The notes under the pieces are model-generated. The model searched no databases, was not told the origin of the DNA, and was given only the letters and a program-made list of their open reading frames with translations. From the NCBI GenBank assembly GCA_012931725.1, contig CM022953.1:60255889-60319888 (forward strand): a stretch of DNA of 64,000 bases. The letters are read 5' to 3'. The DNA comes from Litsea cubeba. Lineage: Eukaryota; Streptophyta; Magnoliopsida; Laurales; Lauraceae. The position numbers were made by a program, and so were the translations under genes. Positions 12,215-23,568 of this stretch are shown piece by piece (position 1 is the stretch's first letter; each line of letters begins with the position of its first letter).

Positions 12215-12917
12215 CCCTAGTTAAAATATTTCAGTATTTTCTCTTAACTATACATCTTGAGATACCACTTGTATTTATGAAGCTTCCGCTATACGTTTTA
12301 TGTATTCGAGGAAATGTTTGTACCTCATAGCAGTCTTCGATCCATATTGGACATGATTGGAGCCACATGTTGTTTATTGATGTTGAAAATTTTTAATTGA
12401 CCCTAATCTCACATATAATTCCCGAATTAATGATTGGAGGCGTGACGGTTTGTTTGGCTAGGGACGTTTTGTGCAGGGCCGTTGGAAGGCAATGGTTCTG
12501 CAAGGTAATTTTGGGATTTAAAAAAAAATAAGGGGGAAAATGTGGCCATAGAGTGCACTATTTGGATGGATGTTTTGAGACCCATTCTGATATGTATTTC
12601 ATATTTTATCCTATTTTGGAATGTTTAAAGAACTTAGGCCCCATTTTGAAAATTTCGCTCTAATACCAATCTAATGCAGTCCGAGAATAGACGAAACCCA
12701 CAGTGGGGATTTGGCTTAATCCAAATGGATTCAAAATAGCAAAAAAAAAATGCACGATAGAAAAGCCAAATGATTGGACTGGAGGACCCTTTCCACAAAT
12801 GATTCAATTACACCATTGGATCTTGTTGTTTTTTTTTAGGGGGATGTTCATCGTACGACTGGTTGTACATCTGACATTTTCCCCATAACATATTTCTCAT
12901 AAAACTGTTCACACAAT
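12215..12917. other. Intergenic stretch, nothing assignable
   Basis: AT-rich to mixed sequence without a supported gene, terminal repeat or RNA. Homopolymer runs occur near 12522 and 12740. Confidence 0.4.
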
Positions 12918-13072
12918 AATGTGTGATATCGCACGGCCCTAGGATGTCACATTTTGTGATATAGCACGGCCCTAGAATATCGCATATGGTAATATTTGCG
13001 ATATCGCATGGCCCTAGGATATCGCATAGTATAATGTGTGAGATATCACACGGCCCTCGAATATCGCATGAG
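12918..13072 (+). repeat. Four tandem copies of a 38-44 bp palindrome-rich unit
   Basis: The core TGATATCGCACGGCCCTAGG, followed by ATATCGCAT and an AT-rich spacer, is repeated four times with variations (TGATATAGCACGG, CGATATCGCATGG, AGATATCACACGG). Several copies hold the palindrome GCGATATCGC. No coding capacity. Confidence 0.8.
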
Positions 13073-13088
13073 GAAAATACTTACGATG

Positions 13089-13396
13089 TGTTTGGGAAGG
13101 GGGGAGGGGAGGGGAGGGAAATTTTAAGGGGGAAGGAAAATGAAGGGGAGGGGAGGGAAGAGAAAATTAATTGTACCTCCTCTTGTTTGGGAAGTAAAAA
13201 AGTAGGGGAAGGAACGTTTACCAATTTACCATTTTACCCTTATAAAAGTTTCGAAAGGGACAAAAAGGGCAAAATAGTCCATTACCTCACTTTCCCCTCT
13301 CTCTCCCTCATTTTCCCCCCGGTTTTTTTTTTTTTGGTCACCCATTTTCCCTCCCACCCAAACACCCTCCAAAACCTCCCCCCCCCCCCCCAAACA
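13089..13396. mobile_element. MITE-like element with TGTTTGGG ends and G-rich arms
   Basis: The left end TGTTTGGGAAGGGGGGAGGG and the right end (C-rich run then CCAAACA) are inverted. The left arm is almost pure purine with repeated GGGGA, the right arm pyrimidine-rich (13285-13390). About 308 bp, non-coding. The TGTTTGG end is common in hAT- and Harbinger-type plant MITEs. Target duplication is not clear, so the family stays open. Confidence 0.5.
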
Positions 13397-14240
13397 GTGT
13401 TAAAGTTTAGAATACGACATAATATTCATAATCAATGACATAATGTTCATTATTAGCTTAGTTACATATGGAGATCAAGGAGGCTTTTTTTTTTCTTTTG
13501 CATTGTCCAAAGATAACATTTGTTTCTAAAATTCTAAAAGCCCTGATGCAGCCCGGGAAAGAAGCCAAACACAAATTAAGCCAAATCAGAAATCTTCAAT
13601 TCATTATGTATCAATCCCAAAACATGATTCACATATTTATAATAGGGGCATTCGGCGACGGGTCCCTGAACATTTCACTTTATGGCCTTAGATCCACAAA
13701 AAAAAGTCATAGAGCCAAAGGTCCCTCCCACACTTTCTCATACCTAAAATGTCTAGTTTACCCTTTCTTTAAATCATAACCCATGATTGGTGGGATATCC
13801 CATTAATAATGGCCAACTAACATTTAATTGCCCACGATTAATGGAATCTCCAGATTTTTAAATAAATTCTAAAAACACACAAATAAATTTCAAAATAACG
13901 AAAATAAATTTTAAAAAATGAAATAATTTCAAAAAATGCAATAAGTTAAAAAAAGCAATATATAATCAAATAACGCAAATAAATTTAAAAAGATGCAAAT
14001 AAGTTTTAAAATATCCAAATAATTTTCAAAAAATATAAATAAATTTTAAAAGACTCAAATAAATCTCAAAAGATCGAAAGAAAATTTCAAAAAATGCAAA
14101 TAAATTTAAAATAACAAAAATAAATTTTTAAAAATGTAATAATTTCAAAAAATGCAATAAATTTGAAAGATACAAATAAATTTCAAAAGACGCAAATAAA
14201 TTTAAACAACGCATATAGATTTCAAAAAATATAAATAAAT

Positions 14241-14525
14241 TTGCTAAAAAACTCAGATAAATTTACCAAAAACACAATGAAATATGACAGAAAACAGATA
14301 AATTTGAACAAAACTTATATAAATTTACCAAAAACTCAGATAAATTTTGAAAAAAACTCAGATAAATTTACCAAAAATAGAAAGAAATATGACAGAAAAC
14401 AGATAAATTTGAACAACACTCAGATAAATTTGACAAAAACTCGGATAAATTTGAACAAAACTCAGATAAATTTGATAAAAACAAAGATAAATTTGATAAA
14501 ACTCAGATAAATTTGACAAAAACTC
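14241..14525 (+). repeat. Minisatellite, 21-25 bp unit ACTCAGATAAATTTGAC
   Basis: About a dozen imperfect copies of AAAACTCAGATAAATTTGAC occur head to tail. The same unit forms an array in the related element at 36938-37208, but on the opposite strand relative to the element ends. Confidence 0.85.
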
Positions 14526-14974
14526 CATATCCTCCACCTCCTCTTCCATCCCTCCGGCATCCTCCTCCAAATCTAGACCGGCAAGGCGTGCACCAGTCCG
14601 AGGCCTAACCTGCTTACTATTATGGGGTGCATACTGGCCTGCTTACTGTTCTAGATCTGTGCTGCGGGTCGAACCTGACCTGAACCGACCCGAGACCTGG
14701 GACACCCAATATGGGTCGTCTTCTTCCTTTCTTCAATGACCCTGTTCTAGGACAAAGCCTGGAAAAACCGCACAGGGCCCATCGCTGCCTTTTCTTCTTC
14801 TTCTCCGGTGGGACGGACTTCCGCCAGGAATCACTTTCTCGACGACGTGCACCAATTGCGACGGGAGACAGCAGCGATGGGCGGCGATTCTGAGATTTCC
14901 GGATCTGGATTTGTTGCCATTGACTGGGTTCCGACACAGAACCTGCTGCGACCCTGCTGCCCTTTGGCAATGGG

Positions 14975-15395
14975 CAGCGGAGCTGATCAAGGTGGTTCCC
15001 CCACGCCATATCCTCTCAACATCAGTGAAACGGAATAGAGGAAGAAGGAGCATTCCAGTTTCTGGTTTTGGCGATGGGCAACAGAGCTGATCAAGGTGGG
15101 TCCCCCACTCCATATCTGATCGACATCAGTGAAACGGAACGAAGGAATCAGATTCGTTCCATTTTCTGGTTTTGGCGATGAGCAACAGAGCTGATCAAGG
15201 TGGGTCCCCTGCGCCATATCTGATCGACATCAGTGAAACAAAACAGAGGAAGAAGGAGCTGATCAAGGTGGGTCCCCCGTCCCACAGTCTCCAAACGCTA
15301 CTGTCTTTGACATCAATGAATAGGAACAGAGGAAGAAGGAGCTGATCAAGGTGGGTCCCCCGTCCCACAATCTCCAAACGCTGCTGTCTTCCATC
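14975..15395 (+). repeat. Five copies of a 68-113 bp unit inside the 2 kb element
   Basis: GAGCTGATCAAGGTGGGTCC recurs at about 14979, 15077, 15190, 15258 and 15341, most copies followed by CGACATCAGTGAAACGGAA or a shortened variant. Open frames here on the minus strand reflect the repeat and are not taken as genes. Confidence 0.8.
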
Positions 15396-15614
15396 TTCGG
15401 CCACGGCGAGGCAGAGATACGAAACGATCTCTCTTCTATTTCTGAAAAGGAAGAAGAAGAATGGGTTCTTTTGGTTAAAGATCGAGAGGATTTAGGAATG
15501 AGGGAGGAGAGAAGATTTGAAATTTGAAATTTCAAAACTTTATGCCTTAAAAAGTTTTTCCTTGGACTGGAGGCTGGAAACATTGACTTATAGGGACCTT
15601 TCGCTAATTTTGCC

Positions 15615-16123
15615 TTTAATTACATATCTCTTTCCCACTAAGATTCCTCTTTCTAAAGGTTTCTAATCAAATATGGAAATTAATTAACAATATGAAACAA
15701 ATAGGAAACTAGCAGCTACCAGGAAGCCTAAAAATTGATAACTTCCCACAATTCAAAGAACTGGCTGATACCCATTAGAATTTGTGGGCTGATCCAATGG
15801 CTCGGGTCAAGGTAACCCATGAGTCGGGTCCAGTGGATTTGGGCCTAGCTCAACCTGCACCAGGTCCAAATAGCATGAGCAGATATTATAAAAGCTGCAC
15901 CCAAAGCAATCATTGTAGTCACAACCTACCGAAAGAGAGACCCATATAGAAGAGAGAGAGTAGGAACTGGGGGGAAAAAGGATTTGGCAGAGTGGAGAAG
16001 CCAATTAGAAATACCAAAGCCAAAACATTGGAGAAAAAGGGTGGGAGTCTCATTCTGTCTCACTTAAGCAGAGAGGGAAACAAGAAGTCAGGGTAATACC
16101 CAATCATTGGCCCCAAGAAGTGG
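15615..16123. other. Spacer between DNA elements
   Basis: No gene or terminal repeat supported. The part near 15800-15880 has GGGTC-rich sequence similar in style to the hAT MITEs that follow, but without paired ends. Confidence 0.35.
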
Positions 16124-16131
16124 GTGTTCTC

Positions 16132-16673
16132 TAGGGTTACAAATTGGTATCCCATTCTTCGATTACTTGGAAACTCCGACCCACAAAAAATCGGGTATGG
16201 AACCTATTTTAGGTTCCGATTCATAAACGGGTCGGCATCCGGAACCCAATTTAGGTTTCAATTGATAAACGGGTCCTGTTCTGCGTCCGTATAGGTTCCG
16301 ACCTGTGGACCCGAGACCAAGCATATGAGTCTTTTATATTGCAAATTGTACCTCAAAATCAACTTTTTAGACATTTTTATATATAATATTGGAGGTAGTA
16401 GACTTGACGCACTGTTTTAAGTTGAATACTATGCTTATATTAAGAAGAAGAAAAAGAAGAATAAAGAGGAATTAGAATTGATTTTAGAACTAGATTTCCG
16501 TCCTCTAGGTAGACCTGGTTCCAGAACTGGATCCAGGTTTTTCTATCGGAACCGGATCTGGAACCAACAAAATAGGTTCCAAGTCAAAACCAGATCCGGA
16601 ACTGTTATTTAGAAATGAGTACAGTCCGGATCCACTATGGTTCCGATCCGGAACCGTCTCGTTTACAACCTTA
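16132..16673 (+). mobile_element. hAT MITE, copy A
   Basis: A 542 bp element with ends TAGGGTTACAAA and (inverted) TAAGGTTGTAAACGAGACGG. It is flanked by an 8 bp duplication, GTGTTCTC (16124-16131) and GTATTCTC (16674-16681), 7 of 8 identical. The 8 bp duplication and the TAGGGTTGTAAACG-type end are marks of hAT elements. The interior is rich in GGTTCCGATCCGGAACC repeats and has no transposase. It is an inverted copy of the element at 17134-17650. Confidence 0.85.
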
Positions 16674-17133
16674 GTATTCTCCTATGAGGCATTCTTCAGG
16701 AAAAAAAAAGGTTGACCATTTTGGCCGAAGGGCATAGGAGGTTGTTGACGCTCCCAATGGTTGCTATGATTAGGCTATCAACCCAATTATTTTAGATATC
16801 AAAGACTTAGTCTCATATTATGTCTATGTCAAATTTTCTTTTGTTCCTTAGTCTAAGGATGAGGGTGTTCACATGCTTGCTAAACTAAAATATAGTTTGA
16901 ATCAAAACTTTATTTTGGATTGGGGTAGGGAACAGGTGGGGATGGGTAAGTGGTTTGTTGTTGTTGTTTGGCCTTTTTTTTTTTTTTCCATCTTCGCTTT
17001 GGTTTCTTAATGAAATTCTATTTATGAAAAAAAATGGCTACATAAATAGGAGCTCATTTTCCTTTTGAATATACATTTTCTTCTTTGAGACTAGGGCCCC
17101 ACCTATGACAATCTGTAACTCCGTACACACACC

Positions 17134-17650
17134 TAGGGTTGTAAACGGAACGGTTCCGGATTGAAACCATAGTGGACCCGGACCCGTTTCTAAATAATGG
17201 TTCTGGTTTCGGATCCGGTTTTGTTGGTTCCAGACCCGGTTCCTGATAGAAAAACTCGGATCCGGTTTCGGAACCGGGTCCATTTAGAGGACTGTAATCT
17301 AGTTCCAAAATCAATTCTAATTTCCGTTTATTCTTCATTTTTATTAAAAATAAGCAAATCATTCAGCTTATAACAGTGCATCAAGTCTACTACCTCTAAT
17401 ATTATATATGAAAATGTACAAAAAAGTTAATTTTGAAGTACAATTTGCGATATCAAAGGCTCATAGCCGGGGCTCGGGTCCACGAGTCGGGACCTATATG
17501 GACCCGGACCCGTTTATCAATCGGAACATAAATTAGGTTCCGAACCCGGACCCGTTTATCAATTGGAACCTAAAATAGGTTCAAGACCCGATTTTTTACT
17601 AGTCGGAACTTCCGGATAATCGGATAATCGGATACCCGTTTGCAACCCTA
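17134..17650 (-). mobile_element. hAT MITE, copy B, inverted relative to A
   Basis: A 517 bp element starting TAGGGTTGTAAACGGAACGG and ending CGTTTGCAACCCTA. A perfect 8 bp duplication CACACACC flanks it (17126-17133 and 17651-17658). Read on the minus strand it matches copy A along its whole length, including the AATCGGGT, CCCGTTTATCAATTGGAACC and AGTAGACTTGA blocks. Non-coding; mobilised in trans by a hAT transposase. Confidence 0.9.
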
Positions 17651-17658
17651 CACACACC

Positions 17659-18130
17659 CATCAAATATTAATTGCTGCTGGGCCCACTTTAACATTCATC
17701 TTTAGATCGTTTGTATTTGGCCCACCAATTAATCATCTATATATTTATAGATGAAAATTCAGCTTTTGGATATTTAAAGATGAGGAAAAACAAGTGGTTG
17801 GTTTGCCAGATTTGAGGTTGCTATTTTCATATATTCATGTAATTTTGTTAAAAATCTTAATTTAGTATTTAATTTTGCATTTAACTTATGCATAGGCTTT
17901 GTTCCAGTAGAGGTCACTCCAAGAGACCGGAGTTATAACCGTGTACCCACTATCTCCCGATCAGACTTTGTTGCAATGGATTCTCAAAAGTGATATCTTG
18001 CTGCATATTCTGTTTGATGAAGACTTAGAGATCCCAGAATTTTGTTTGAGTGAGGCTGAAAGGCATCAATATGAGAGAGATTTAATTGCCATTTTTTTCT
18101 TTTTTACTCTGATAAGAGGAAAAAGATTAA
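17659..18130. other. Spacer, nothing firm
   Basis: A 72-codon plus-strand frame (17941-18159) runs into the next element and has no known domain. Otherwise AT-rich DNA. Confidence 0.35.
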
Positions 18131-19154
18131 GGGGGTGTTTGGATAAGTGCATAATATAATATCAACAAGTTTAAATATTGTAAGATTTCATTATCATAGA
18201 ATAAAATAGTGTCATATTATTATATTGTGTCACTTATGGTGTTTGACAATCTTCACAGATTTTAATATACCTTTAAAGTGTTTGACAATTTATAAAAAAC
18301 TCACAAGATGATATACCAAATAAGAAATGAAGAGAATATAATCAATTAACTCAATATAGGACCCACTAATTAGTAATCACATGCGTTAATAATCATGGTA
18401 GGACCCATCTATTAGAAAAAGAAATATAAGACTAAATTAAATCATGAGATCCAAGCAATGTTGTTTAATTAAGGTGGGTCCACCTAACGTTGGTAGCTAT
18501 ACTATATACATCTAATGGTGATTATCACAAATGGCCATATCTATCTTTTTTATGAGAAATCATTATGGGACCCATTTGATGTTGGTCATATTAACGGTAG
18601 GAGAGCTATCAAATAGTGGGACCCATTTAATGATGGCAAACTGATAATTACAATCACACAATTCAATCTTGGTAATCATGGGATCCGGCTGATTTTGATA
18701 GTATGGGACCCACCTAATTGTTGGTAATCACAATGAAAGCCCCGAGCTTGACATTTGTAGGACCCACCTAATATTGATAATTAACAAGGATTATGTAGTC
18801 GTGATATGGCTATAGGACCGACATTAAATTTGTAAGCACTGTGGGGCCAATCTAATAGTGGGACCCATAAATGTTAAAACTTATAGTGGGTCATTATAAT
18901 TAATGGTTGCTCATGATCTATCATATGGTTTTTACTCAAACTCTCCATTTGTAGTTAAAAAAGATTTTTTTAAAGATTATTTTATACAGCATATCCTTGA
19001 ATAATGTAATATGAAGGTTTTTGGAGGAAAGCGGGATATTGTAAGATACTTTGTAAGTTATCCAAACACCTCCTTTTTAGGTTAGTAGATTACATTCTAA
19101 ACTAGTAGATAATATAACAAAATATCTTAAAATATCTTGTTTCCAAACACCCCC
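18131..19154. mobile_element. Tourist/Harbinger-like non-autonomous element, 1.0 kb
   Basis: The ends GGGGGTGTTTGGA and the inverted TCCAAACACCCCC are perfect for 13 bp and are flanked on both sides by TAA, the 3 bp target of PIF/Harbinger elements. No transposase is encoded. The middle (18360-18880) holds many degenerate copies of a GGGACCCACCTAAT.. TTGGTAATCA unit. At 1024 bp it is longer than typical Tourist MITEs. A second, inner copy of the end (TCCAAACACCTCC at about 19060) suggests an older nested or internal duplication. Confidence 0.8.
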
Positions 19155-19599
19155 TAAAACATATCAAAACAGTGTAAAACAGACACCGGATGATAATCAA
19201 CATTTCAAAGAAGTTTGAATCAACAACAAAAGGACGGCAAAAAATTCAAATTCCCAGCAGTTCATCTAGACCCAAGTCAAACCACCATACCCTTGAAAAG
19301 CAAAACACCTAGTGCAAAGGAACCATTGGAAAAACCCAGTTTCCAATAAGCTTCAAAATCCCAAATCAACAATATTACAAGGCATATACAAATTAGAAAA
19401 AAAAATGATGAGGATTTCACCACCACAACTATCATAATTTGTGCTAATCTTATCATATGAATGAAAATGTCCTTGTTCTGTTAACACGAAGTGATGGATT
19501 CGAAAAACCTACTAAAATAAGGAAATAAATTGATAAGGTTAATAACTGACATACAGAATCCAACCTATGGGTCACACCTTGATCGGATTGATGTCCAAG
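19155..19599. other. Spacer, nothing assignable
   Basis: AT-rich sequence without supported coding capacity. Its last five bases (CTATC, 19600-19604) are the left target duplication of the following retrotransposon. Confidence 0.35.
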
Positions 19600-19604
19600 C
19601 TATC

Positions 19605-20540
19605 TGTAGGTGCAGAAAATTATGACCCACAATAAGAGGGTGCCTTATAGGACTTATCCGAGAAGATGATGGTGTCTGGAATGTCTGGAATGTCTGGATG
19701 CCGCCCGGAAGCCTGGAAGGGAAAAACAAACAGTCAGAGGACCCTGGCCTGGGTGGCGCAAGGCTCTCCGATGCCAAAGTCAGTATGGGAACTGGAACAA
19801 TGGAAGGAGAGGAGGAAGAGAGACAGAGTAACGGCTCTGGTGTGGAAAAATGGCGTACCTTAGATGGTGGCATGAATCTCTATTTATAGAGTGTGGAACG
19901 TATCTTTGGAAGATATTGTGGTGTGGGTCCCACGATTGGACTGGGAAGTCACTATCAGCCCACATTGCATTAATTGTGGTCCAATCCAGCCCACTATGCA
20001 TTAAATGCCCGTCGGGTCAGCCCACATCGCATTTAATGCACATCTTGTTGGGCCAGATCCTGTTGGGCTCCTTTGGCGGTAGGAGTACCAGCGGATCTGC
20101 CCTCGGGCCCTGCCCTGATGTGGCTTCAGCCGCTGGATGGGACTCTGTCAGGGATCTGGCGAAGATCGTGGGCGGCTGGATGTCGCGTCTGTCCCACCAG
20201 CGCGTGTCCCTATCCCTCCACGTGCCTGACGACGTGGGGGATGAAGGGTACACGGGAATGTTCTCTCTTGCTTCGGCTTCTGTCTCGGCTTCCTTAGCCG
20301 AGATGGAGCTTTCTGCCGAGGTGGTACCCGTGGTGGTGCTCCTTGCCGAGATGACGTCCGAAGTGGGCCAGTTCGGCGCTAAGGCCCGGAGCTGTCCGAC
20401 TTCGGCCGGACCTCCTGTCCTGGTAGCCAGGACGAGCCTGGTGTCACGTGGATGGCGCGAGGATGGCACGTGAGAATGCTTAACTTGATCTGATGGCTGT
20501 GATTAACTTAATCCTGTGGTTCGGGAAATCTCCCCACACA
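19605..20540 (-). repeat. 3' LTR of the Tat element
   Basis: Downstream LTR in element orientation. It is 936 bp, the same length as the 5' copy, and lies next to the polypurine tract. Its own TATA-like site is at 19881-19888. Confidence 0.95.
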
Positions 20541-20557
20541 ATTGCCCCCTAGGTTTT
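20541..20557 (-). other. Polypurine tract of the Tat element
   Basis: Directly before the 3' LTR the minus strand reads AAACCTAGGGGGCAAT. The purine run AGGGGG is the likely RNase H-resistant primer for plus-strand DNA. Confidence 0.6.
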
Positions 20558-20828
20558 GACCTCTGAAGTGTGCTAGCCTTTAGGGGTTGAAAGCTAGAAG
20601 AATCCATCTGGGGATACTGTGATCATTACCTGGTGTCGCTTCAACTCTTTAAAGCAATAAATGCCCTGCCCTGTCCGCCTTTGGAACCGAGCTGACGGCT
20701 ACACGCGTAGTTTCCGCGCCGACTGCGTTGTCCCATTGATTGACGGGCTGTCTCATTGATTGACGGGCACGGGCTTTGAAGTGTCTCTTCGAATTCGGAG
20801 GCGGTACCCAAATGAGGGTTTCCCCTTC

Positions 20829-20837
20829 TATAAATAG
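20829..20837 (+). promoter_or_regulatory. TATA box of the antisense gene
   Basis: TATAAATAG lies about 280 bp upstream of the ATG at 21108. It is followed by a CT-rich leader typical of plant 5' UTRs. It faces away from the adjacent LTR, on the strand opposite to gag-pol. Confidence 0.75.
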
Positions 20838-21024
20838 GGCCGTCCCCTTCTTCTTCTTGCTTCTGACTCTTTTCGCCTTCGCCTCTGCTTTTACTTTCAA
20901 TTTCTGCTCTGATTTCTGAGATCCGTTCGAGGCTTCCGATCTCCGTTCTGGTTCCTGAGATCTGTTTGAGGACGACGACCGTAGAACGTGCCTGGATCTG
21001 CTCCTGATCTGCCTCTTCGTCCTC

Positions 21025-21105
21025 GTAAGTCGCTCTGTTCTTTCGTCTGGTTTTTCTTGGGGTTTTTCGATTTCTAGGGCTTTTCTTCGTCGTCACCCCT
21101 TCTAG
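21025..21105 (+). other. Candidate intron in the antisense gene's 5' UTR
   Basis: GTAAGT at 21025-21030 and a T-rich stretch ending CTTCTAG at 21105 bound 81 bp, the same size class as the two coding introns (83 and 74 bp). It ends two bases before the ATG. Another acceptor is possible at about 21076. Confidence 0.5.
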
Positions 21106-21107
21106 AC

Positions 21108-23568
21108 ATGGGCACCCCTAGATTCAGGGTAGATTCTGATGAGGGCTTGGCCGAGTTTAGGGCTGCCTTCAAAATTCCGGAGGGGGTCCTCCTGAAACCG
21201 GCAGACCTTGCCGACGCTGCCCTGTATCGCTGCTACGGCGGCTGGATGCCATTCCCTCTGATCTCTGTGATCGAGGGTGGGGTCAGGTTTCCACTGCACC
21301 CCTTGCTTAGGGCTTGCCTTAGCCTTTGGTCCCTCGCCCCGGGCCAGCTGATGCCCAATGGCTACAAGGTCATTATGGGCACAGCGAAGCTGAACGAGAT
21401 CTTGGGGACCAACCTAGGCCCTCACGACATCGAGGATACTTATGATATCTGCAAGGCTGGGGAGGGAAGATACTATCTCCGTGTGAAGCCGCAGCGAAGG
21501 GGCTTCGTCCTAGCCTTGGAGGATTCAAGTAAGAACGCCGAGGAGGATTTCTTCTGTGTCTCGGGGGACTGGGAGTTCGGCCCAGGCGAAGATAGGAGGC
21601 TGTCGGTCCCACGTCGCCCTGGGGAAGTCCCAAGTAATCATCGCTGCTTTTCTCCTTTACTGTTTTGCTTATCTTACTGGTTGCCGAACTGACATTCTTC
21701 TTTGCCTGTCGAGCAGAGGCGGGTGCAAGGCGACGCCGAGCTGCTAGCGAAGGTTGGAGGAGGAATACTGAAGACATCAACAAGGTCGAACGGTACAAGG
21801 GGCACGAAACCAGGTCGGCTTGGAAACTGCTTGGGTATACGCCGAGGTATCGCGGCCACTACCACAGGACCGGAGTTCCTGGGGCGGACGAGACACACCC
21901 TGACCGTCCGACCGTATCGGTTGCGGTGTTTAGCGGGATCCCCTTGACCGATCCTGTTGCTGACCGGACTGCGTCTGGAGCCGAAGCGTCCACTTCCGAT
22001 CCGGGGCTGCCGGACTTGTCGCAGATAGTGGAAGCTTATACCTCTGACCGAGAGGAGGACATGGGAGGAAGCTCGAGGGAGGCCGCTGTCAGGGACCTGG
22101 CTGCCAAGTTTAGGCAGAGGTCAGCGTCTTCTGGGACTCCGTCGCCTACTGGTACTCATGCTGCTTCGGGTCCGGTGGGCGTGGGCGCTCCCTCTGTTCC
22201 TGCTCCTGTCCCGAGTGGGAGAGCCCGGCAACGCTCGCCGGACCGCTCGAAGGAGGGGTCCCCGCCCAGGAAGAAGTCCAAAGCGGGGGAGAAGAGCTCA
22301 AGGGCCGATCTGCAGTCGGGCAAAGCTCCTGGGGCCAAAGCTCCTGCCGAGAAGGGAGGCGAGAAGAGCGCGCCGAAGGAAAAGAGTGCGCCGGCCGAAA
22401 AGGGTGCGCTGGTCAGCAAGTCGGCTGTCGGTCCAGCGCGCGAGCCTCTCATCTTGGCGGGGCAAGGGTCCGGATCGGCTTCCGGGCCCCGAACTGCCCC
22501 AGCACCGTGGAAGCCGAAGATGGAAACCTCTACCGGTGAACCCTTGAGCGTTGAAGACCGGTTGCTGGGAAATGCCGAGGTGATTGGGGCTCTCGCCAAG
22601 GCCTGTGCTCTGCCAAGAGATATGGAGACGCACGACAGGTACGAGGATGAGAGCCTGATGGTCTCGGCGATCCAGGACAATATTCGGGTAAGTGTTTGCA
22701 ACGCCTCTCTTCATTCTTCAAGTACCTTGGTCGAATCCTGACTCTCTGTTTCTTTTTGCAGAACGTGCAGAGGCTCCTAACCGTGGTGGGAAGGAGGGAT
22801 AGGAGCGCTGCAAGAATGACCCGCCTGGAGTCCGAGCGGGAGAAGTTGAAGAAGGAGCTAGACGAGCAGCGGAAGGGATTGGAGGAGCTCAAGGTAGCCA
22901 GTGCTGGAGAATCTGCTCGGCTGGCGTCGGCTCTGGCTGAGGTCGCCGAACTCTCGTCTCGGGCCGACCACATGAAAGGCGAGCTCTGGGCGAGGAACAA
23001 GAAGGCCGCCGAATTGGAGTCCGAGCTGGCCAGGTTGAAGGCTGAGTCCACTGCTGAGGGGACGAGGCTGCGCGCTGAAACGGCGAGGTTGAAGGCTGCG
23101 AACGCCGAGCTTGAGAAGGAGGCCCAGTCCGCCTTCCAGGATGGGGTAGATCGAGCCACCGAGCTGTACGAGAAGCAGGTGGAGGAGATCACCGCCATCC
23201 TGTTCGAGGAGGGATGCCTGGCCGCACTGAGACGTGCGGGGGTCCCTGAAGACCACCCCGTCTATCAGGACCTGCCGAAGTATTCAGACCTGGACCCCGA
23301 GCCTAGCTCCGTACCTACAACTGACAGTGCCCCGGTCGAAGCCCCTGCGGTTGTCGACGCTCCAGCTGCCCCGGTCTTAAGCGATGCCCCAGTCGCCAGC
23401 GGGGCTTTGGCCGTGCCTCAGGGTGAGACTTCTGCTCCTGGTTCGGCTGAGGTGCCAACCGAAGCCTCGGCTGCCAGCGACGCTCCGAGCGAGGTCCCCA
23501 TCTTGGCCGAAGCTTCTGGCCCCTTGGAGACGGTGATTGACCTAGTCGAGTCGCCGAGACCGGAGTAG
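21108..23568 (+). CDS. Antisense gene of the Tat element, three coding exons, 767 residues
   Basis: Exons 21108-21633, 21717-22687 and 22762-23568 join in phase across two GT..AG introns (83 bp and 74 bp); the spliced length is exactly 768 codons including TAG. Without splicing the frame breaks. Exon 1 (MGTPRFRVDSDEG) carries a globular block with FPLHPLLRACLSLWSLAPGQ, which resembles the plant 'putative gypsy type transposon' family (Pfam PF04195). Exon 2 is Ser/Pro/Lys-rich with basic, nuclear-signal-like clusters (SPPRKKSKAGEK). Exon 3 begins NVQRLL and forms a coiled coil (about 22800-23215), then an acidic Pro/Ala-rich tail. Antisense ORFs of this type are known from Tat elements; function is unknown. 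It might help in RNA or protein assembly, or regulate gag-pol by antisense transcription. A downstream CAATCAATGAAA (23633-23644) could serve polyadenylation. Confidence 0.8.

Larger units (their letters stand above)
13645..15614 (+). mobile_element. 2 kb terminal-repeat DNA element (MULE-like?), copy 1
   Basis: The ends match those of the element at 36134-38162: the left 80 bp starting GGGGCATTCGGCGACGGG, and the right 75 bp with TGGACTGGAGGCTGGAAAC ending in AATTTTGCC. The left end and inverted right end share the pattern GGCA..TT.GCGA..GGTCCCT, so the element has imperfect inverted repeats. The inside has A-rich short repeats (13855-14240), a minisatellite (14241-14525), a GC-rich segment (14570-14975) and five copies of a CTGATCAAGGTGGGTCCCC unit. 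No transposase is present, so it is non-autonomous. Mutator-like is a guess based on length, end type and a weak 9 bp duplication at copy 2. Confidence 0.65.

Noticed and set aside
12918..13072. CRISPR-like array
   Set aside because: Spacers are similar to each other, repeats vary, and the context is a plant genome.
14241..14510. Asn/Lys/Thr-rich ORF over the minisatellite
   Set aside because: The frame is a by-product of a short tandem repeat; the inverted array at 36886-37230 gives another repeat peptide.
14620..15583. Minus-strand ORFs in the 2 kb element as a captured gene
   Set aside because: They follow the CTGATCAAGGTGGGTCC repeats and show repeated peptides rather than a domain.
19850..20473. 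207-codon ORF in the Tat LTR (also at 31631-32254)
   Set aside because: It lies wholly inside the LTR and spans its promoter region on the opposite strand; no domain. Both copies are the same LTR sequence.
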